A stretch of DNA of 64,000 nucleotides from the NCBI GenBank assembly GCA_944393405.1, contig CALYAC010000006.1, positions 1 to 64,000 of the forward strand, read 5' to 3'. The translations under genes and the position numbers were made by a program. Shown in pieces: positions 48,771 to 57,162 of this stretch (positions within the stretch are counted from its first letter, which is position 1; each line of letters begins with the position of its first letter). This stretch comes from an uncultured Clostridia bacterium (GTDB lineage Bacteria > Bacillota_A > Clostridia > TANB77 > CAG-508). A model generated the notes under the pieces. That model was given only the letters and a program-made list of their open reading frames with translations. It did not search any database and was not told the origin of the DNA.

Positions 48771-49349
48771 TTATAAATTTTCACTAGTTCCTGTTCCGTT
48801 AAAAGGAATAAATTTACTAACAATATTTTGATTAATATCAATATTTTCTTGTGGTAATTTATACTCATCAAATGAGATATTTATTTTATTTTCTACAAGT
48901 TTCTCTACTTCATCTTGTGATGCATGCTCAGCTAAAACAAGTTCACTAACAAGAATTTGTTTTGCATTATTAAGCATTTTCTTCTCTCCTGTAGATAAAC
49001 CTTTTTCTTTTTGTTTGAAACTTAAGTTTCTAACTACATCTGCAACTTCATAAATGTCTCCACTTTTCATTTTTTCCATATTATCTCTATATCTCTTATT
49101 CCAGTTTTGAGACATTTCTGTTTCATTCTCTCCTAAAACAGCCATAACTTTTGCAGCTTCTTCTTTTCCAATTATATTTCTAACACCAACTTCTTCTGCT
49201 TTGTTGGTTGGAACCATTACTTTTACCTCACCAGGCATTTTTATAATATAATAATTTTGTTTTTCCCCTAATATGTCTTTTTCTTCTATTGCATCAATTG
49301 TTCCTGCTCCATGCATTGGATATACAATTTTATCACCTATGTTAAACAT
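48771..49349 (-). CDS. CarD/CdnL-family transcription regulator
   Basis: CarD-type proteins bind RNA polymerase beta through a Tudor-like N-terminal domain and influence open-complex stability. The 192 residues start MFNIGDKIVYPMHGAGTIDA, with YYIIKMPGEVKVMVPTNKAE, matching the polymerase-interacting domain, and a helical C-terminal domain with NWNKRYRDNMEKMKSGDIYE and LSTGEKKMLNNAKQILVSEL. Length is slightly above the family norm. A single gene with its own spacing both sides. Confidence 0.92.
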   Translation of the reverse strand: MFNIGDKIVYPMHGAGTIDAIEEKDILGEKQNYYIIKMPGEVKVMVPTNKAEEVGVRNIIGKEEAAKVMAVLGENETEMSQNWNKRYRDNMEKMKSGDIYEVADVVRNLSFKQKEKGLSTGEKKMLNNAKQILVSELVLAEHASQDEVEKLVENKINISFDEYKLPQENIDINQNIVSKFIPFNGTGTSENL

Positions 49350-49443
49350 ATAAGGTCCTCCTTTCTAGTGTAATTTTTCTATAAAATACGAAGTTAAAGA
49401 AAGGGTTTGTTTCTCTTTTTCAACTACATTTCTATTATACTAC

Positions 49444-49474
49444 AAAAACTGGCAAAAGTCAAAACTTTTACCAG
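49444..49474 (-). terminator. Terminator after coaB
   Basis: Stem CTGGTAAAAGT with ACTTTTGCCAG (one mismatch), followed on the minus strand by TTTTTG, between coaB and carD. Confidence 0.65.
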
Positions 49475-49542
49475 CTTTTTTTATGTTTATTTCTTTTCAA
49501 ATCCGCTTTTCTCTAAGTCTATAAGTTTTTTTATTTTTTTCT

Positions 49543-50313
49543 CTATTTACTAAATAATAATTCTTCTAAACTTTTTGCAATTTCTAATTTTGTCTCACAT
49601 TCAGTAATAATTCCTTCTTTATTTATAATCATTGCCCAATGTTTTCCATTACCTATTTTAGATAGATCATTTGCTACAATATAATCAGCATCATTTTTTT
49701 CTCTTAGTTTTGAAGCAACTTCAAAAAGATGCTCCTTACTAACACCATCTAATAATTTAAATCCAACAAGTTTTACCTCTGGTGCCATTTCTTTTATCTT
49801 TCCTATTACTTTTGGTGTAAGTTTTAACATTGTCATTAAATGTGGTTCATATGATGATATTTTTGTTTCATTATTACAAATACTTTTTGGATTTTCAAAT
49901 ATATTCATTAACTTTCCTTTTGTAATTTCTTCTTTAGCTTTAGAATCTTGAATCATATCCCAAATCTCATCAACTAATTCTTCAGCTCTTATAACATATT
50001 TTCCACCATAATCACCAACAGCACATGAATGAATTATTATATCTATCTTTTTTTCGGAAAATATCTTTTCTAATGCATTAATTAAGTCTTCAGTAGATTC
50101 TATTGTCACATACCTGATTTTTTCACTATTATTTTTTGGTTTAAAAGTCATTTTAGTAGATATAAAATATATATTTTCTATTTCATTTTCCCTATCTGTT
50201 ATTAAAGTATCTGCTATAGTACTTCCTAAAGAACCAGTCGACATATTAGTTATTTTCATAACAGAATCTATTTTTTCATTAGTTGGTCCCGCTGTAATTA
50301 TTATGTTTTTCAT
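49543..50313 (-). CDS. coaB: Phosphopantothenate--cysteine ligase (stand-alone CoaB)
   Basis: Joins 4'-phosphopantothenate and cysteine in coenzyme A synthesis. The 256 residues start MKNIIITAGPTNEKIDSVMK with ITNMSTGSLG, then IIIHSCAVGDY and the C-terminal VGFKLLDG and DYIVANDLSKIGNGKHWAMI, which are CoaB motifs. There is no fused CoaC decarboxylase domain, so it is the separate form known from streptococci and relatives; a coaC gene is not seen nearby. It follows dut by 18 bases. Confidence 0.88.
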   Translation of the reverse strand: MKNIIITAGPTNEKIDSVMKITNMSTGSLGSTIADTLITDRENEIENIYFISTKMTFKPKNNSEKIRYVTIESTEDLINALEKIFSEKKIDIIIHSCAVGDYGGKYVIRAEELVDEIWDMIQDSKAKEEITKGKLMNIFENPKSICNNETKISSYEPHLMTMLKLTPKVIGKIKEMAPEVKLVGFKLLDGVSKEHLFEVASKLREKNDADYIVANDLSKIGNGKHWAMIINKEGIITECETKLEIAKSLEELLFSK

Positions 50314-50331
50314 TTATTATCCCCCTAATTT

Positions 50332-50793
50332 TTATTTAGTAGTTGATCCAAATCCTCCTACTCTTTCTCCTTCTGCTTCGTCATTATCAATTACAAGATA
50401 TTTTTGAAATACAGCTTGTCCTATGGCTTCTCCTTTTTTTATAACTATATCTTCATCTTTGATATTAAAGAAAGAAAACATAAAATGTCCATCATTATCT
50501 GGATTTCCATAATAGTCTTTATCAATAACTCCAACACTATTTGCCATAACTAAACCTTTCTTTTTAGGATTAGAACTACGATTATATAAAAGTAATACTT
50601 CATCGTCTTGCATATATACCTTTAATCCAGTTTTAACTAATGTAGGAGCCATTCCTTTTTTAAAACTTGGAATTACTGTATCTTCTGCAGCTTCTATATC
50701 ATATCCTGCTGAATATTTTGTTTTTCTAACAGGTAAATTAATTCCTTTATCTTCCCATCCTTTTGCTATTTCAAATCCTCTTACTTTTTCCAT
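50332..50793 (-). CDS. dut: dUTP diphosphatase
   Basis: Hydrolyses dUTP to dUMP and limits uracil in DNA. The 153 residues hold the trimeric dUTPase motifs: SAGYDIEAAED (motif 1), NRSSNPKKKGLVMANSVGVI (motifs 2 and 3, with substrate-binding residues), DKDYYGNPDNDGHFMF and the C-terminal GERVGGFGSTTK (motif 5). The sequence resembles Firmicute and phage forms; no other phage gene is adjacent. It lies upstream of coaB in the same direction. Confidence 0.93.
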   Translation of the reverse strand: MEKVRGFEIAKGWEDKGINLPVRKTKYSAGYDIEAAEDTVIPSFKKGMAPTLVKTGLKVYMQDDEVLLLYNRSSNPKKKGLVMANSVGVIDKDYYGNPDNDGHFMFSFFNIKDEDIVIKKGEAIGQAVFQKYLVIDNDEAEGERVGGFGSTTK

Positions 50794-50882
50794 TTATTTA
50801 TCATCCTTTCTCTTGTTTTTTCATTGCTCATTATATTATATTTTAATTTTTTTATCAAGAACTTATTATAGTTTAATAAGAT

Positions 50883-50903
50883 AAAAAGGGAGCATAGCTC
50901 CCT
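50883..50903 (-). terminator. Terminator of orphan gene 3
   Basis: Compact stem AGGGAGC with GCTCCCT around ATA, followed on the minus strand by a U run. It lies 8 bases after the stop. Confidence 0.85.
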
Positions 50904-50910
50904 AAAAACC

Positions 50911-51429
50911 TTATCTCGTGATTTCAAACAATGATACAAGTTCCATTTCACCCATTGAAAACTCGCTTGGATTAAGTGTTTTACCTTTATCATCAGTAAT
51001 TATTTGGACTTTTCCTCCATATCCGTCTTTTTCCGTCCAAAAACCTTCTCTTTCCTGTCTAATAAAATGAAAACTACCTTTTGAATTTATATATAATCCT
51101 ACTTTATAACCTTTCCGTGAAACGTTTTCATTTTTTGTAATTTGGATCTTTCTGCCCATTGCTCTTACATCTTTCATGAACCTATTTATAGCAATCTTAT
51201 CTGTAGATGCATCAAAATGACCATCAGTCCATCCGAGATATCCCCAGATTCTCTGATCTGGTATTGGAATATCAAACCCCATTGCATATGCATAGCAATT
51301 AAGGTACTCAATCTTAGCCATATCAGAATTCCACTCATTTATATCAAATTTGGGTGGAAAATCCATATGTCTCATTTTATTTCTTAAAATATTCCTTGCT
51401 ACTTTCAGATCTTTTGAATGTTTATCCAT
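50911..51429 (-). CDS. Putative cysteine-peptidase-like protein, foreign-looking orphan gene 3
   Basis: A 172-residue protein. The motifs NCYAYAMGF (Cys about residue 45), SFHFIRQEREGFWTEKDGYG (His about 119) and the Trp/Gly pattern after it suggest a papain-like or NlpC/P60-like Cys-His catalytic pair. This fold is seen in several secreted and toxin-related proteins, but no signal peptide is present here. Composition is somewhat richer in G and C than its neighbours. It has a compact terminator and a hairpin in its leader. One in-frame CGG codes Arg in NVSRKGYK. Start after AAGGAGAGGC. Function unproven. Confidence 0.65.
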   Translation of the reverse strand: MDKHSKDLKVARNILRNKMRHMDFPPKFDINEWNSDMAKIEYLNCYAYAMGFDIPIPDQRIWGYLGWTDGHFDASTDKIAINRFMKDVRAMGRKIQITKNENVSRKGYKVGLYINSKGSFHFIRQEREGFWTEKDGYGGKVQIITDDKGKTLNPSEFSMGEMELVSLFEITR

Positions 51430-51462
51430 AATTATGCCTCTCCTTATCTGGTCTTTTCAACA

Positions 51463-51481
51463 TGCTTTCCATATGAAAGCA
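51463..51481. promoter_or_regulatory. Inverted repeat upstream of orphan gene 3
   Basis: Seven-base arms TGCTTTC and GAAAGCA around CATAT, just downstream of an AT-rich -10-like TATAAA on the minus strand. Operator or leader hairpin, about 35 bases before the start codon. Confidence 0.45.
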
Positions 51482-51600
51482 ACATATTTTATAATAACAT
51501 ATTTTTTAATATTTTTCTACTAAATTACATAGAAAAATAAAAGGAGAATATAATTTTAAAATAAATTGTATTCTCCCTCTATTTTTATTTATTATAAATC

Positions 51601-52509
51601 TCATTCAAATGATAATGTAATCATTGCTGCTAATATTAAACCTATCAAAATATATTGTTTTTTCTTTAATTTTTCTTTTAAGAAAATTCTTGATAATATA
51701 ACTGTAACAATACTATATGCTGCAATATATGGTGAAGCAAGTGCTGCATCTCCAAAAGCAAAAGCATAAATATATGTATATTGTCCTGCAGTTTCCACAA
51801 GTGTTCCCACAAGTTTTAATTTGTTGTTCTTAAAATCAAATAATTTATATTCTTTATCTTTAAATTTAAGTACTATTAATGTAATTATACCTATTACTGC
51901 ATATATTAATGAATATGCTATTATGACTTGTTCTGCTGATAAATCAGCCTCTAATGTATAATCATCCATAAATGATCCAATACCATCTAAGAACCAATAT
52001 CCTAGTGCAAAAGCAATTCCTTTAATATATAATAAATATGCTCTTTTAGCATTTTTTTCATCCTCTTCTTTATTTCCTGACTCAATCCTTAATACTTCAT
52101 CTTTATTAATAGATAATAATATCATACAAACAATTATAACTGCTATTGCAATCATTTGTGGTATTCCAACTGTTTGTCCTAGTAAAAATATACATAATAA
52201 AGTTGTTATAGCACAAGATGAGTTTTGAAGTGGTGATAATATTGAAACTTTAACCAATGTCATTGCTTTATATGTACAAAACATTGAAGCAATATATATT
52301 AATGCTATTGGAAGATATGTTATTAACATATCTATATTAATTTCAGTTCTGGTAATTAGCATAAATATTAATGCACATACTCCTAATATTATTCCATTAA
52401 ATGATATTAATTTTAATACACTATGTCGTTCATGTGTAGATACTTTTTTAAATATTGTCTCTGATGTACCCCAAAGTAGTACAGTTAGTGTCGCAAATAT
52501 GATCCACAT
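51601..52509 (-). CDS. EamA/DMT-family transporter
   Basis: A drug/metabolite transporter superfamily protein with two EamA repeats, 302 residues and about ten membrane segments. The N-terminal MWIIFATLTVLLWGTSETIF and the repeat-end pattern (VLLFVKVSILSPLQNSSCAI-like AMTLVKVSILSPLQNSSCAI; DAALASPYIAAYSIVTVILS) are typical. A longer hydrophilic loop with a Glu/Asp-rich segment (SGNKEEDEKNAKR) separates the halves. Substrate cannot be predicted. It stands alone. Confidence 0.85.
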   Translation of the reverse strand: MWIIFATLTVLLWGTSETIFKKVSTHERHSVLKLISFNGIILGVCALIFMLITRTEINIDMLITYLPIALIYIASMFCTYKAMTLVKVSILSPLQNSSCAITTLLCIFLLGQTVGIPQMIAIAVIIVCMILLSINKDEVLRIESGNKEEDEKNAKRAYLLYIKGIAFALGYWFLDGIGSFMDDYTLEADLSAEQVIIAYSLIYAVIGIITLIVLKFKDKEYKLFDFKNNKLKLVGTLVETAGQYTYIYAFAFGDAALASPYIAAYSIVTVILSRIFLKEKLKKKQYILIGLILAAMITLSFE

Positions 52510-52788
52510 TTTTTTATTCCTCCTATATAAATATATTTAAATTTTATTTTCTAATACATTTATATATTATGGACCATTAATATTTATTGCTGCAACAAGT
52601 AAAAGTTTACACATTCTTATTTTCTTTTTATACAACAAAAAATTATGCCTCGTATGTATATGCTCTAGTATAATATCTTTCACTTATTTCATCCCTTTCA
52701 TTTTAGGCTTAGATTATATATTAATTACATCTATCTGTCAAATATATCGTTTATCTCAGGTTTTGTATTTGTCTAAACATTACTTGAT
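52510..52788. other. AT-rich intergenic region without a clear gene
   Basis: Between the EamA gene and the promoter of orphan gene 4. On the minus strand a GTG-initiated frame of about 38 codons (ending MCKLLLVAAININGP) runs to TAA near 52571, and another frame shows a Met-less stretch ERYYTRAYTYEA. Neither has strong coding support. They may be remnants of a decayed gene. A possible -10 for eamA lies in the AT-rich part. Confidence 0.3.
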
Positions 52789-52817
52789 TTGGATTTTTAT
52801 GTTAATTATGGTATAAT
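52789..52817 (+). promoter_or_regulatory. Promoter of orphan gene 4
   Basis: TTGGAT (52789-52794), 17-base spacer, TATAAT (52812-52817). A GAGCG/CGCTC hairpin (about 52841-52858) lies in the leader before the start codon. Confidence 0.65.
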
Positions 52818-52889
52818 AAAGGAGTAACATAACATTAAAAGAGCGGGTGTACTCGCTCAAGATTCAAAAAAGAGAGAAAGGAACAAACC

Positions 52890-53348
52890 ATGAAAAAAGA
52901 AGAATTAATGCGGAAAATTGATGAAGGAAAGTTCTCTTTAGAGGAGATCAAAAAAGAGGGTTACGATTTTGATGTGATCCTGCAGATGTTCAATTTCTGG
53001 ATGGAAACGGAAGCAATGCAGCTTGCAACCCCTGAAGAGCAGATTTATATTCTGTCCAATATGGGGTGTGATAACGCCAAGCTGTACAGAACACTCGCAC
53101 CTCACATAAAGCCGGAGGTGTGGGAAAAAACTGATATCGCATATATGGTATTATCCAGATGCGTATCAGAATTCGGTAATTCACCGGAATACGCAGCTAC
53201 ATTCAAAAAATATGTAAAATTCATTGACTCAGCTGAAGTCGGCAAGCTTGCATTACACAAGTTGTATGCCGGCAAACCTGAGGAAAAGGACGATGCATAT
53301 TTTGTCATCTACATGATTCTTGACAGCCTCTCAAAAAAGGAGCCCTGA
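52890..53348 (+). CDS. Hypothetical protein, foreign-looking orphan gene 4
   Basis: A 152-residue, mostly helical, soluble protein starting MKKEELMRKIDEGKFSLEEI. No family is recognised. Codon use (CTG, CGC-type, GCC, ATC, GAG, CCG) is clearly unlike the neighbours and richer in G and C. It has its own promoter, a leader hairpin, an AAAGGAA-type ribosome binding site and a GC-rich terminator that overlaps the stop codon, the same single-gene layout as orphan genes 1-3. One in-frame CGG codes Arg at residue 8 (LMRKI). Function unknown. Confidence 0.7.
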   Translation: MKKEELMRKIDEGKFSLEEIKKEGYDFDVILQMFNFWMETEAMQLATPEEQIYILSNMGCDNAKLYRTLAPHIKPEVWEKTDIAYMVLSRCVSEFGNSPEYAATFKKYVKFIDSAEVGKLALHKLYAGKPEEKDDAYFVIYMILDSLSKKEP

Positions 53349-53366
53349 TGGAGCTCCTTATTTTTT
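53337..53366. terminator. Terminator of orphan gene 4
   Basis: Stem AAGGAGC with GCTCCTT around a short loop, followed by ATTTTTTAT. It overlaps the stop codon and faces the convergent GDPD gene. Confidence 0.85.
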
Positions 53367-53382
53367 ATCTTATTAAATTATC

Positions 53383-54126
53383 TTATAAATTATCTTTCTT
53401 TAGTTTATCTATATTCTCACATATATAATTATCGCAATATTTTGTAGCTATATTCATGTCTTCATTATCTCTAACAACCCATCCTAAAACAGGTTTATTT
53501 TTCCTAAATTTTTCTACCTTTTTATTTGGTAAATTCTTTATATTATATGAAATAAAATCTGGTTTTGTAATAAAATTAAATTTCATATTTTTTAAAAAGT
53601 ATTTCAATACTTTATTTAACTCAAAAGTTTCAAAGCTAGATACTAACTGTCCTCTAATTACATCTGGATAATTTTTCTTAAACCAATTTATGGTAAGTGG
53701 ATTAAAACTTTTTACTACATATTTTCCTTTGTAATTATTTAATATTTTCATTGCTTCTTTTTCTAATCTCCCTACTTTTACATCATATTTAAATTCTATA
53801 ACTAAAGGAACTTTTCCAGAGACGTATTCTAATACGTCTTTAAACAAAGGAATATGCTCATCAGTATTATTTAATTTTAAATCTTTTATCTCGTTATATG
53901 TGCTATCTTTTAAATCTTTATTTATTCCTGTTAATCTTTCTAAATTATCATCATGAATAACTACAATGTTATTATCTTTCAAAATATGTATGTCTAGTTC
54001 TATTATATAATTATTTTCAATTGCCTCTTTAAATGCTTTCATTGAATTTTCTGGTATTCCTCTTTCTATATCATGCATTCCTCTATGAGCTATTAAATTA
54101 CTTTTTAAAAAACTTAAATCTTTCAT
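53383..54126 (-). CDS. Glycerophosphodiester phosphodiesterase
   Basis: Hydrolyses glycerophosphodiesters to glycerol-3-phosphate and an alcohol. The 247 residues have the family pattern: LIAHRGMHD, PENSMKAFKEAI, ELDIHILKDNNIVVIHDD with the catalytic His pair and metal-binding Glu/Asp, then VPLVIEFKYD. No signal peptide, so it is a cytoplasmic UgpQ/YhdW-type enzyme. Single gene between orphan gene 4 and spo0A. Confidence 0.92.
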   Translation of the reverse strand: MKDLSFLKSNLIAHRGMHDIERGIPENSMKAFKEAIENNYIIELDIHILKDNNIVVIHDDNLERLTGINKDLKDSTYNEIKDLKLNNTDEHIPLFKDVLEYVSGKVPLVIEFKYDVKVGRLEKEAMKILNNYKGKYVVKSFNPLTINWFKKNYPDVIRGQLVSSFETFELNKVLKYFLKNMKFNFITKPDFISYNIKNLPNKKVEKFRKNKPVLGWVVRDNEDMNIATKYCDNYICENIDKLKKDNL

Positions 54127-54241
54127 TTTCTTGTTTTCTCCATTTCTTGTATTTTTCTGTTACTTCATAATCTTATTATTTATTATTTTATTATATGATT
54201 AAATCCTTTTCAAGTTTATTTTTATCCATGCTCTTATATAT

Positions 54242-54282
54242 GAAAAACTTTCAATACTATGATAATATTGAAAGTTTTTTTA
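54242..54282 (-). terminator. Terminator after spo0A
   Basis: Stem AAAACTTTCAATA with TATTGAAAGTTTT; U-rich ends in both directions. It lies about 40 bases after the spo0A stop. Confidence 0.7.
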
Positions 54283-54322
54283 TCTTTATATTTATTTTTA
54301 TACATAAATCTATATTTTTTAA

Positions 54323-55144
54323 TTAAGCACTCTTAATCTCAAGTCTCAATTTATCAGCAATCATTGCGATGAACTCGGAGTTTGTTGGTTTGCCTTTACT
54401 TGCTGAAACAGTATATCCAAATATTCTTTCTACCGCTTCTTGTTTACCTCTTCCCCACGCAACTTCTATTGCGTGACGAATTGCTCTTTCTACTCTGCTT
54501 GGCGTAGTATGATATTTTATCGCAATATCGGGATATAATTGTTTTGTGATTTGATTTATCACCTCAATATCGTTGACAACCATTATTATAGCTTCTCTCA
54601 AATATTGATATCCTTTAATATGTGCTGGTACTCCAACATCATGTATAATATTTGTAACTAATGCTTCTAAATTTTCTTCATCATTTCTACTTTCAGGGGA
54701 TATATCTATATACTTCGTTTTTATTTCTCTTGATATAAAATTTGTATTATTTTGTGTTGGTTGATAAAATTTCAAATCTTTAATTCTTTTAATTAATATC
54801 ATTATGTCAAATGGCTTAACTATATAGTATTGAGCTCCTAATTCAATTGCTCTTTGAGTTATTTTGTCTTGTCCTACTGCAGATAAGATAATACAGATAG
54901 GTCTTTTTTCCAAATTATTACTAGAATTTAATTTTTCTAAAACTCCTAATCCGTCTAAATGAGGCATTATAATATCTAAAAGTGCAATATCCGGTTTTGT
55001 CTCTATGATTTTCTCATAAGCTTCCTCTCCATCTCTTGCTACTCCTACTACTTCAATGTCCTCATCTTCTGATAAATACTTTACTAATGTTTTTGCAAAA
55101 TCTTGGTTGTCATCTGATACTAAAATTCTTATTTTTTCATTCAA
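54323..55144 (-). CDS. spo0A: Sporulation master regulator Spo0A
   Basis: Response regulator that, when phosphorylated, starts sporulation. The 273 residues have an N-terminal receiver domain ([17 protein letters not shown], phospho-acceptor Asp in [12 protein letters not shown] at about 56, Lys in YYIVKPFD) and the Spo0A-specific DNA-binding domain with [37 protein letters not shown] and [19 protein letters not shown]. The C-terminal domain is diagnostic of Spo0A. It strongly supports an endospore former. Confidence 0.98.
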   Translation of the reverse strand: MNEKIRILVSDDNQDFAKTLVKYLSEDEDIEVVGVARDGEEAYEKIIETKPDIALLDIIMPHLDGLGVLEKLNSSNNLEKRPICIILSAVGQDKITQRAIELGAQYYIVKPFDIMILIKRIKDLKFYQPTQNNTNFISREIKTKYIDISPESRNDEENLEALVTNIIHDVGVPAHIKGYQYLREAIIMVVNDIEVINQITKQLYPDIAIKYHTTPSRVERAIRHAIEVAWGRGKQEAVERIFGYTVSASKGKPTNSEFIAMIADKLRLEIKSA

Positions 55145-55243
55145 TTTTCTAATCCCCCTATCAAATTAATTGTAAAATTTTTACAATTTTGATTATATAT
55201 CTTTTTCCAGAATTTTACAATAGTTTTTGATAAGTTTTTCATT

Positions 55244-55879
55244 TTATTTTTTCTTATCTATTAATTTTCTTCCTATTATTCTGTATTTCAAAATATTTAT
55301 ATTTATTTCGTTATATTTATTTTTTTCAAAAAATTCTTTTTTATCTTTTGTTACTAATATTCTACAAATAATATTCTCTAAATATGTAAAATCTATTATA
55401 TCTATATTATTTTGATTACAATAATATTTTAACTTATCTAAATCTTGATAGTTTATTATTACCTCTATTTCATATCCTTCTTCTTTTTCTATAACATTAG
55501 TTTCATTTAATGCTTTTGTCGCAGCTTCTGTATATGCCCTTACTAGTCCTCCAGCACCAAGTAAAATACCTCCAAAATATCTAGTTACTACTATTAAAAC
55601 ATTACACAATTCATTTTTTTCTATTACATTTAAAATAGGAGAACCTGCAGTTCCACTTGGCTCTCCATCATCACTGAACTTTTTCTTTAGTATTCCTTCT
55701 TCTTCAACTATATATGCATAGCAATTATGTCTAGCATCATAATATTTTTTCTTTATCTCTTGAATTTCTTTTTCCGCTTCTTCTACGTTTTTAACTTTTA
55801 TTATATTTCCAATAAACTTAGATCTTTTTTCCTCTACTATTGCTGTAGCATTATTTTCAATAGTTTTAAATTCCTTCAT
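55244..55879 (-). CDS. YigZ/IMPACT family protein
   Basis: Members have an IMPACT N-terminal domain; the bacterial proteins are of uncertain function, with suggested roles in nucleic acid or translation-related binding. The 211 residues start MKEFKTIENNATAIVEEKRS and contain ARHNCYAYIV and DDGEPSGTAGSPIL, then VTRYFGGILLGAGGLVRAYT. Last gene of the cluster that starts with the CNNM gene, 16 bases after the flavoprotein gene. Confidence 0.88.
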   Translation of the reverse strand: MKEFKTIENNATAIVEEKRSKFIGNIIKVKNVEEAEKEIQEIKKKYYDARHNCYAYIVEEEGILKKKFSDDGEPSGTAGSPILNVIEKNELCNVLIVVTRYFGGILLGAGGLVRAYTEAATKALNETNVIEKEEGYEIEVIINYQDLDKLKYYCNQNNIDIIDFTYLENIICRILVTKDKKEFFEKNKYNEININILKYRIIGRKLIDKKK

Positions 55880-55895
55880 AAAAATCCTTTCTATA

Positions 55896-57161
55896 TCAAT
55901 TCATACCAGCTGTATAGCCAGTAGAATATGCTATCTGTAAATTAAATCCTCCTGTATATGCATCTACATCAATTATCTCTCCTGCAAAATATAGTCCTTT
56001 AATAAATTTTGACTCCATTGTTTTAGGATTTATTTCATTTGTTTTTATTCCTCCTGATGTAATTATTGCTTCTTCTATCGGCCTAAATCCACTTATATAT
56101 ATATCAAAATTCTTTAATAGCATTACTAAATTCTTTCTTTCTTCTTTCGTTACTTCATTTACTTGTTTATTCGGATTAATTTTAGACATCTTAATCACTA
56201 CATCTATCATTTTTCTAGGTAATAACTTATTTAAACAATTTTTAAATTCTTTGTTTTTCTCTTCATTAAAATCTCTTAAGATTCTATCATCTAACTTTTT
56301 TTCTGAAAGTGCTGGTTTTAAATCAATTCTTAGAATAATCTTATTATTTTTCAACAGTTCATCTACATTTTTATATCTTAACAAATGAGCTGAGCTACTT
56401 AACACTGTTGGTCCGGACACTCCAAAATGAGTAAATAGCATTTCTCCAAAATCTTCATATATTAATTTATTTTTATCTATATCAATTAATTTCATAGCTA
56501 TATTTTTTAGTCCTAATCCTTGCATTTCTTTACATATATTTAGGCTATTACCTTTTGATGTTAATGGAACTAAAGAAGGTTTTATTCTATTAATTGTATG
56601 TCCTAATTCTTCAGCCATCATATATCCATCTCCTGTAGATCCAGTTCCGGGATAACTTTTACCTCCAGTAGCTAGAATCACTTTATCTCCTTCTATATTC
56701 TTTTTTTCTCCATTTATTTCTACAGAAATACCATAAACTTCTTTATTTTTATTTACTAAAATTTTATTTACTTTACAGTTTGTTATAATCTTCACTCCAT
56801 TTTTTTCAGCTTCTTTAATTAATGCTTTTTGAACATCTTGAGCTTTATCAGAAACCGGAAATATTCTATTTCCTCTTTCTACTTTTGTTTCGATACCTTG
56901 CCTTTTTAGAATTTTTAAAATATCTCTATTAGTAAAATTGTTAAAAGCACTGTATAAAAATTTACCGTTTCCAGGAACATTTTTTATAAAATCTTCCATT
57001 GGAAGACTACTAGTTATATTACATCTTCCTTTACCAGTAATTAAAATCTTTCTGCCCGGCATTTCCATTTTTTCTAATATTAAAACTTCATTTCCATTTT
57101 TTGATGAAGAAATAGCAGCTAATAATCCAGCTGCTCCTCCTCCTATTATTAATACTTTCAT
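55896..57161 (-). CDS. HI0933/BaiN-family flavoprotein (NAD(P)/FAD-dependent oxidoreductase)
   Basis: A FAD-binding oxidoreductase of the HI0933 family. The 421 residues start MKVLIIGGGAAGLLAAISSS (Rossmann FAD site), then GRKILITGKGRCNITSS, and GGKSYPGTGSTGDGYMMAEE; near the end come YFAGEIIDVDAYTGGFNLQI and AYSTG. Some relatives (BaiN) reduce bile acids, but most members have unknown substrate, so I do not assign one. It overlaps the preceding gene region by a 1-base gap and is in the same operon. Confidence 0.88.
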   Translation of the reverse strand: MKVLIIGGGAAGLLAAISSSKNGNEVLILEKMEMPGRKILITGKGRCNITSSLPMEDFIKNVPGNGKFLYSAFNNFTNRDILKILKRQGIETKVERGNRIFPVSDKAQDVQKALIKEAEKNGVKIITNCKVNKILVNKNKEVYGISVEINGEKKNIEGDKVILATGGKSYPGTGSTGDGYMMAEELGHTINRIKPSLVPLTSKGNSLNICKEMQGLGLKNIAMKLIDIDKNKLIYEDFGEMLFTHFGVSGPTVLSSSAHLLRYKNVDELLKNNKIILRIDLKPALSEKKLDDRILRDFNEEKNKEFKNCLNKLLPRKMIDVVIKMSKINPNKQVNEVTKEERKNLVMLLKNFDIYISGFRPIEEAIITSGGIKTNEINPKTMESKFIKGLYFAGEIIDVDAYTGGFNLQIAYSTGYTAGMN

Positions 57162-57162
57162 T

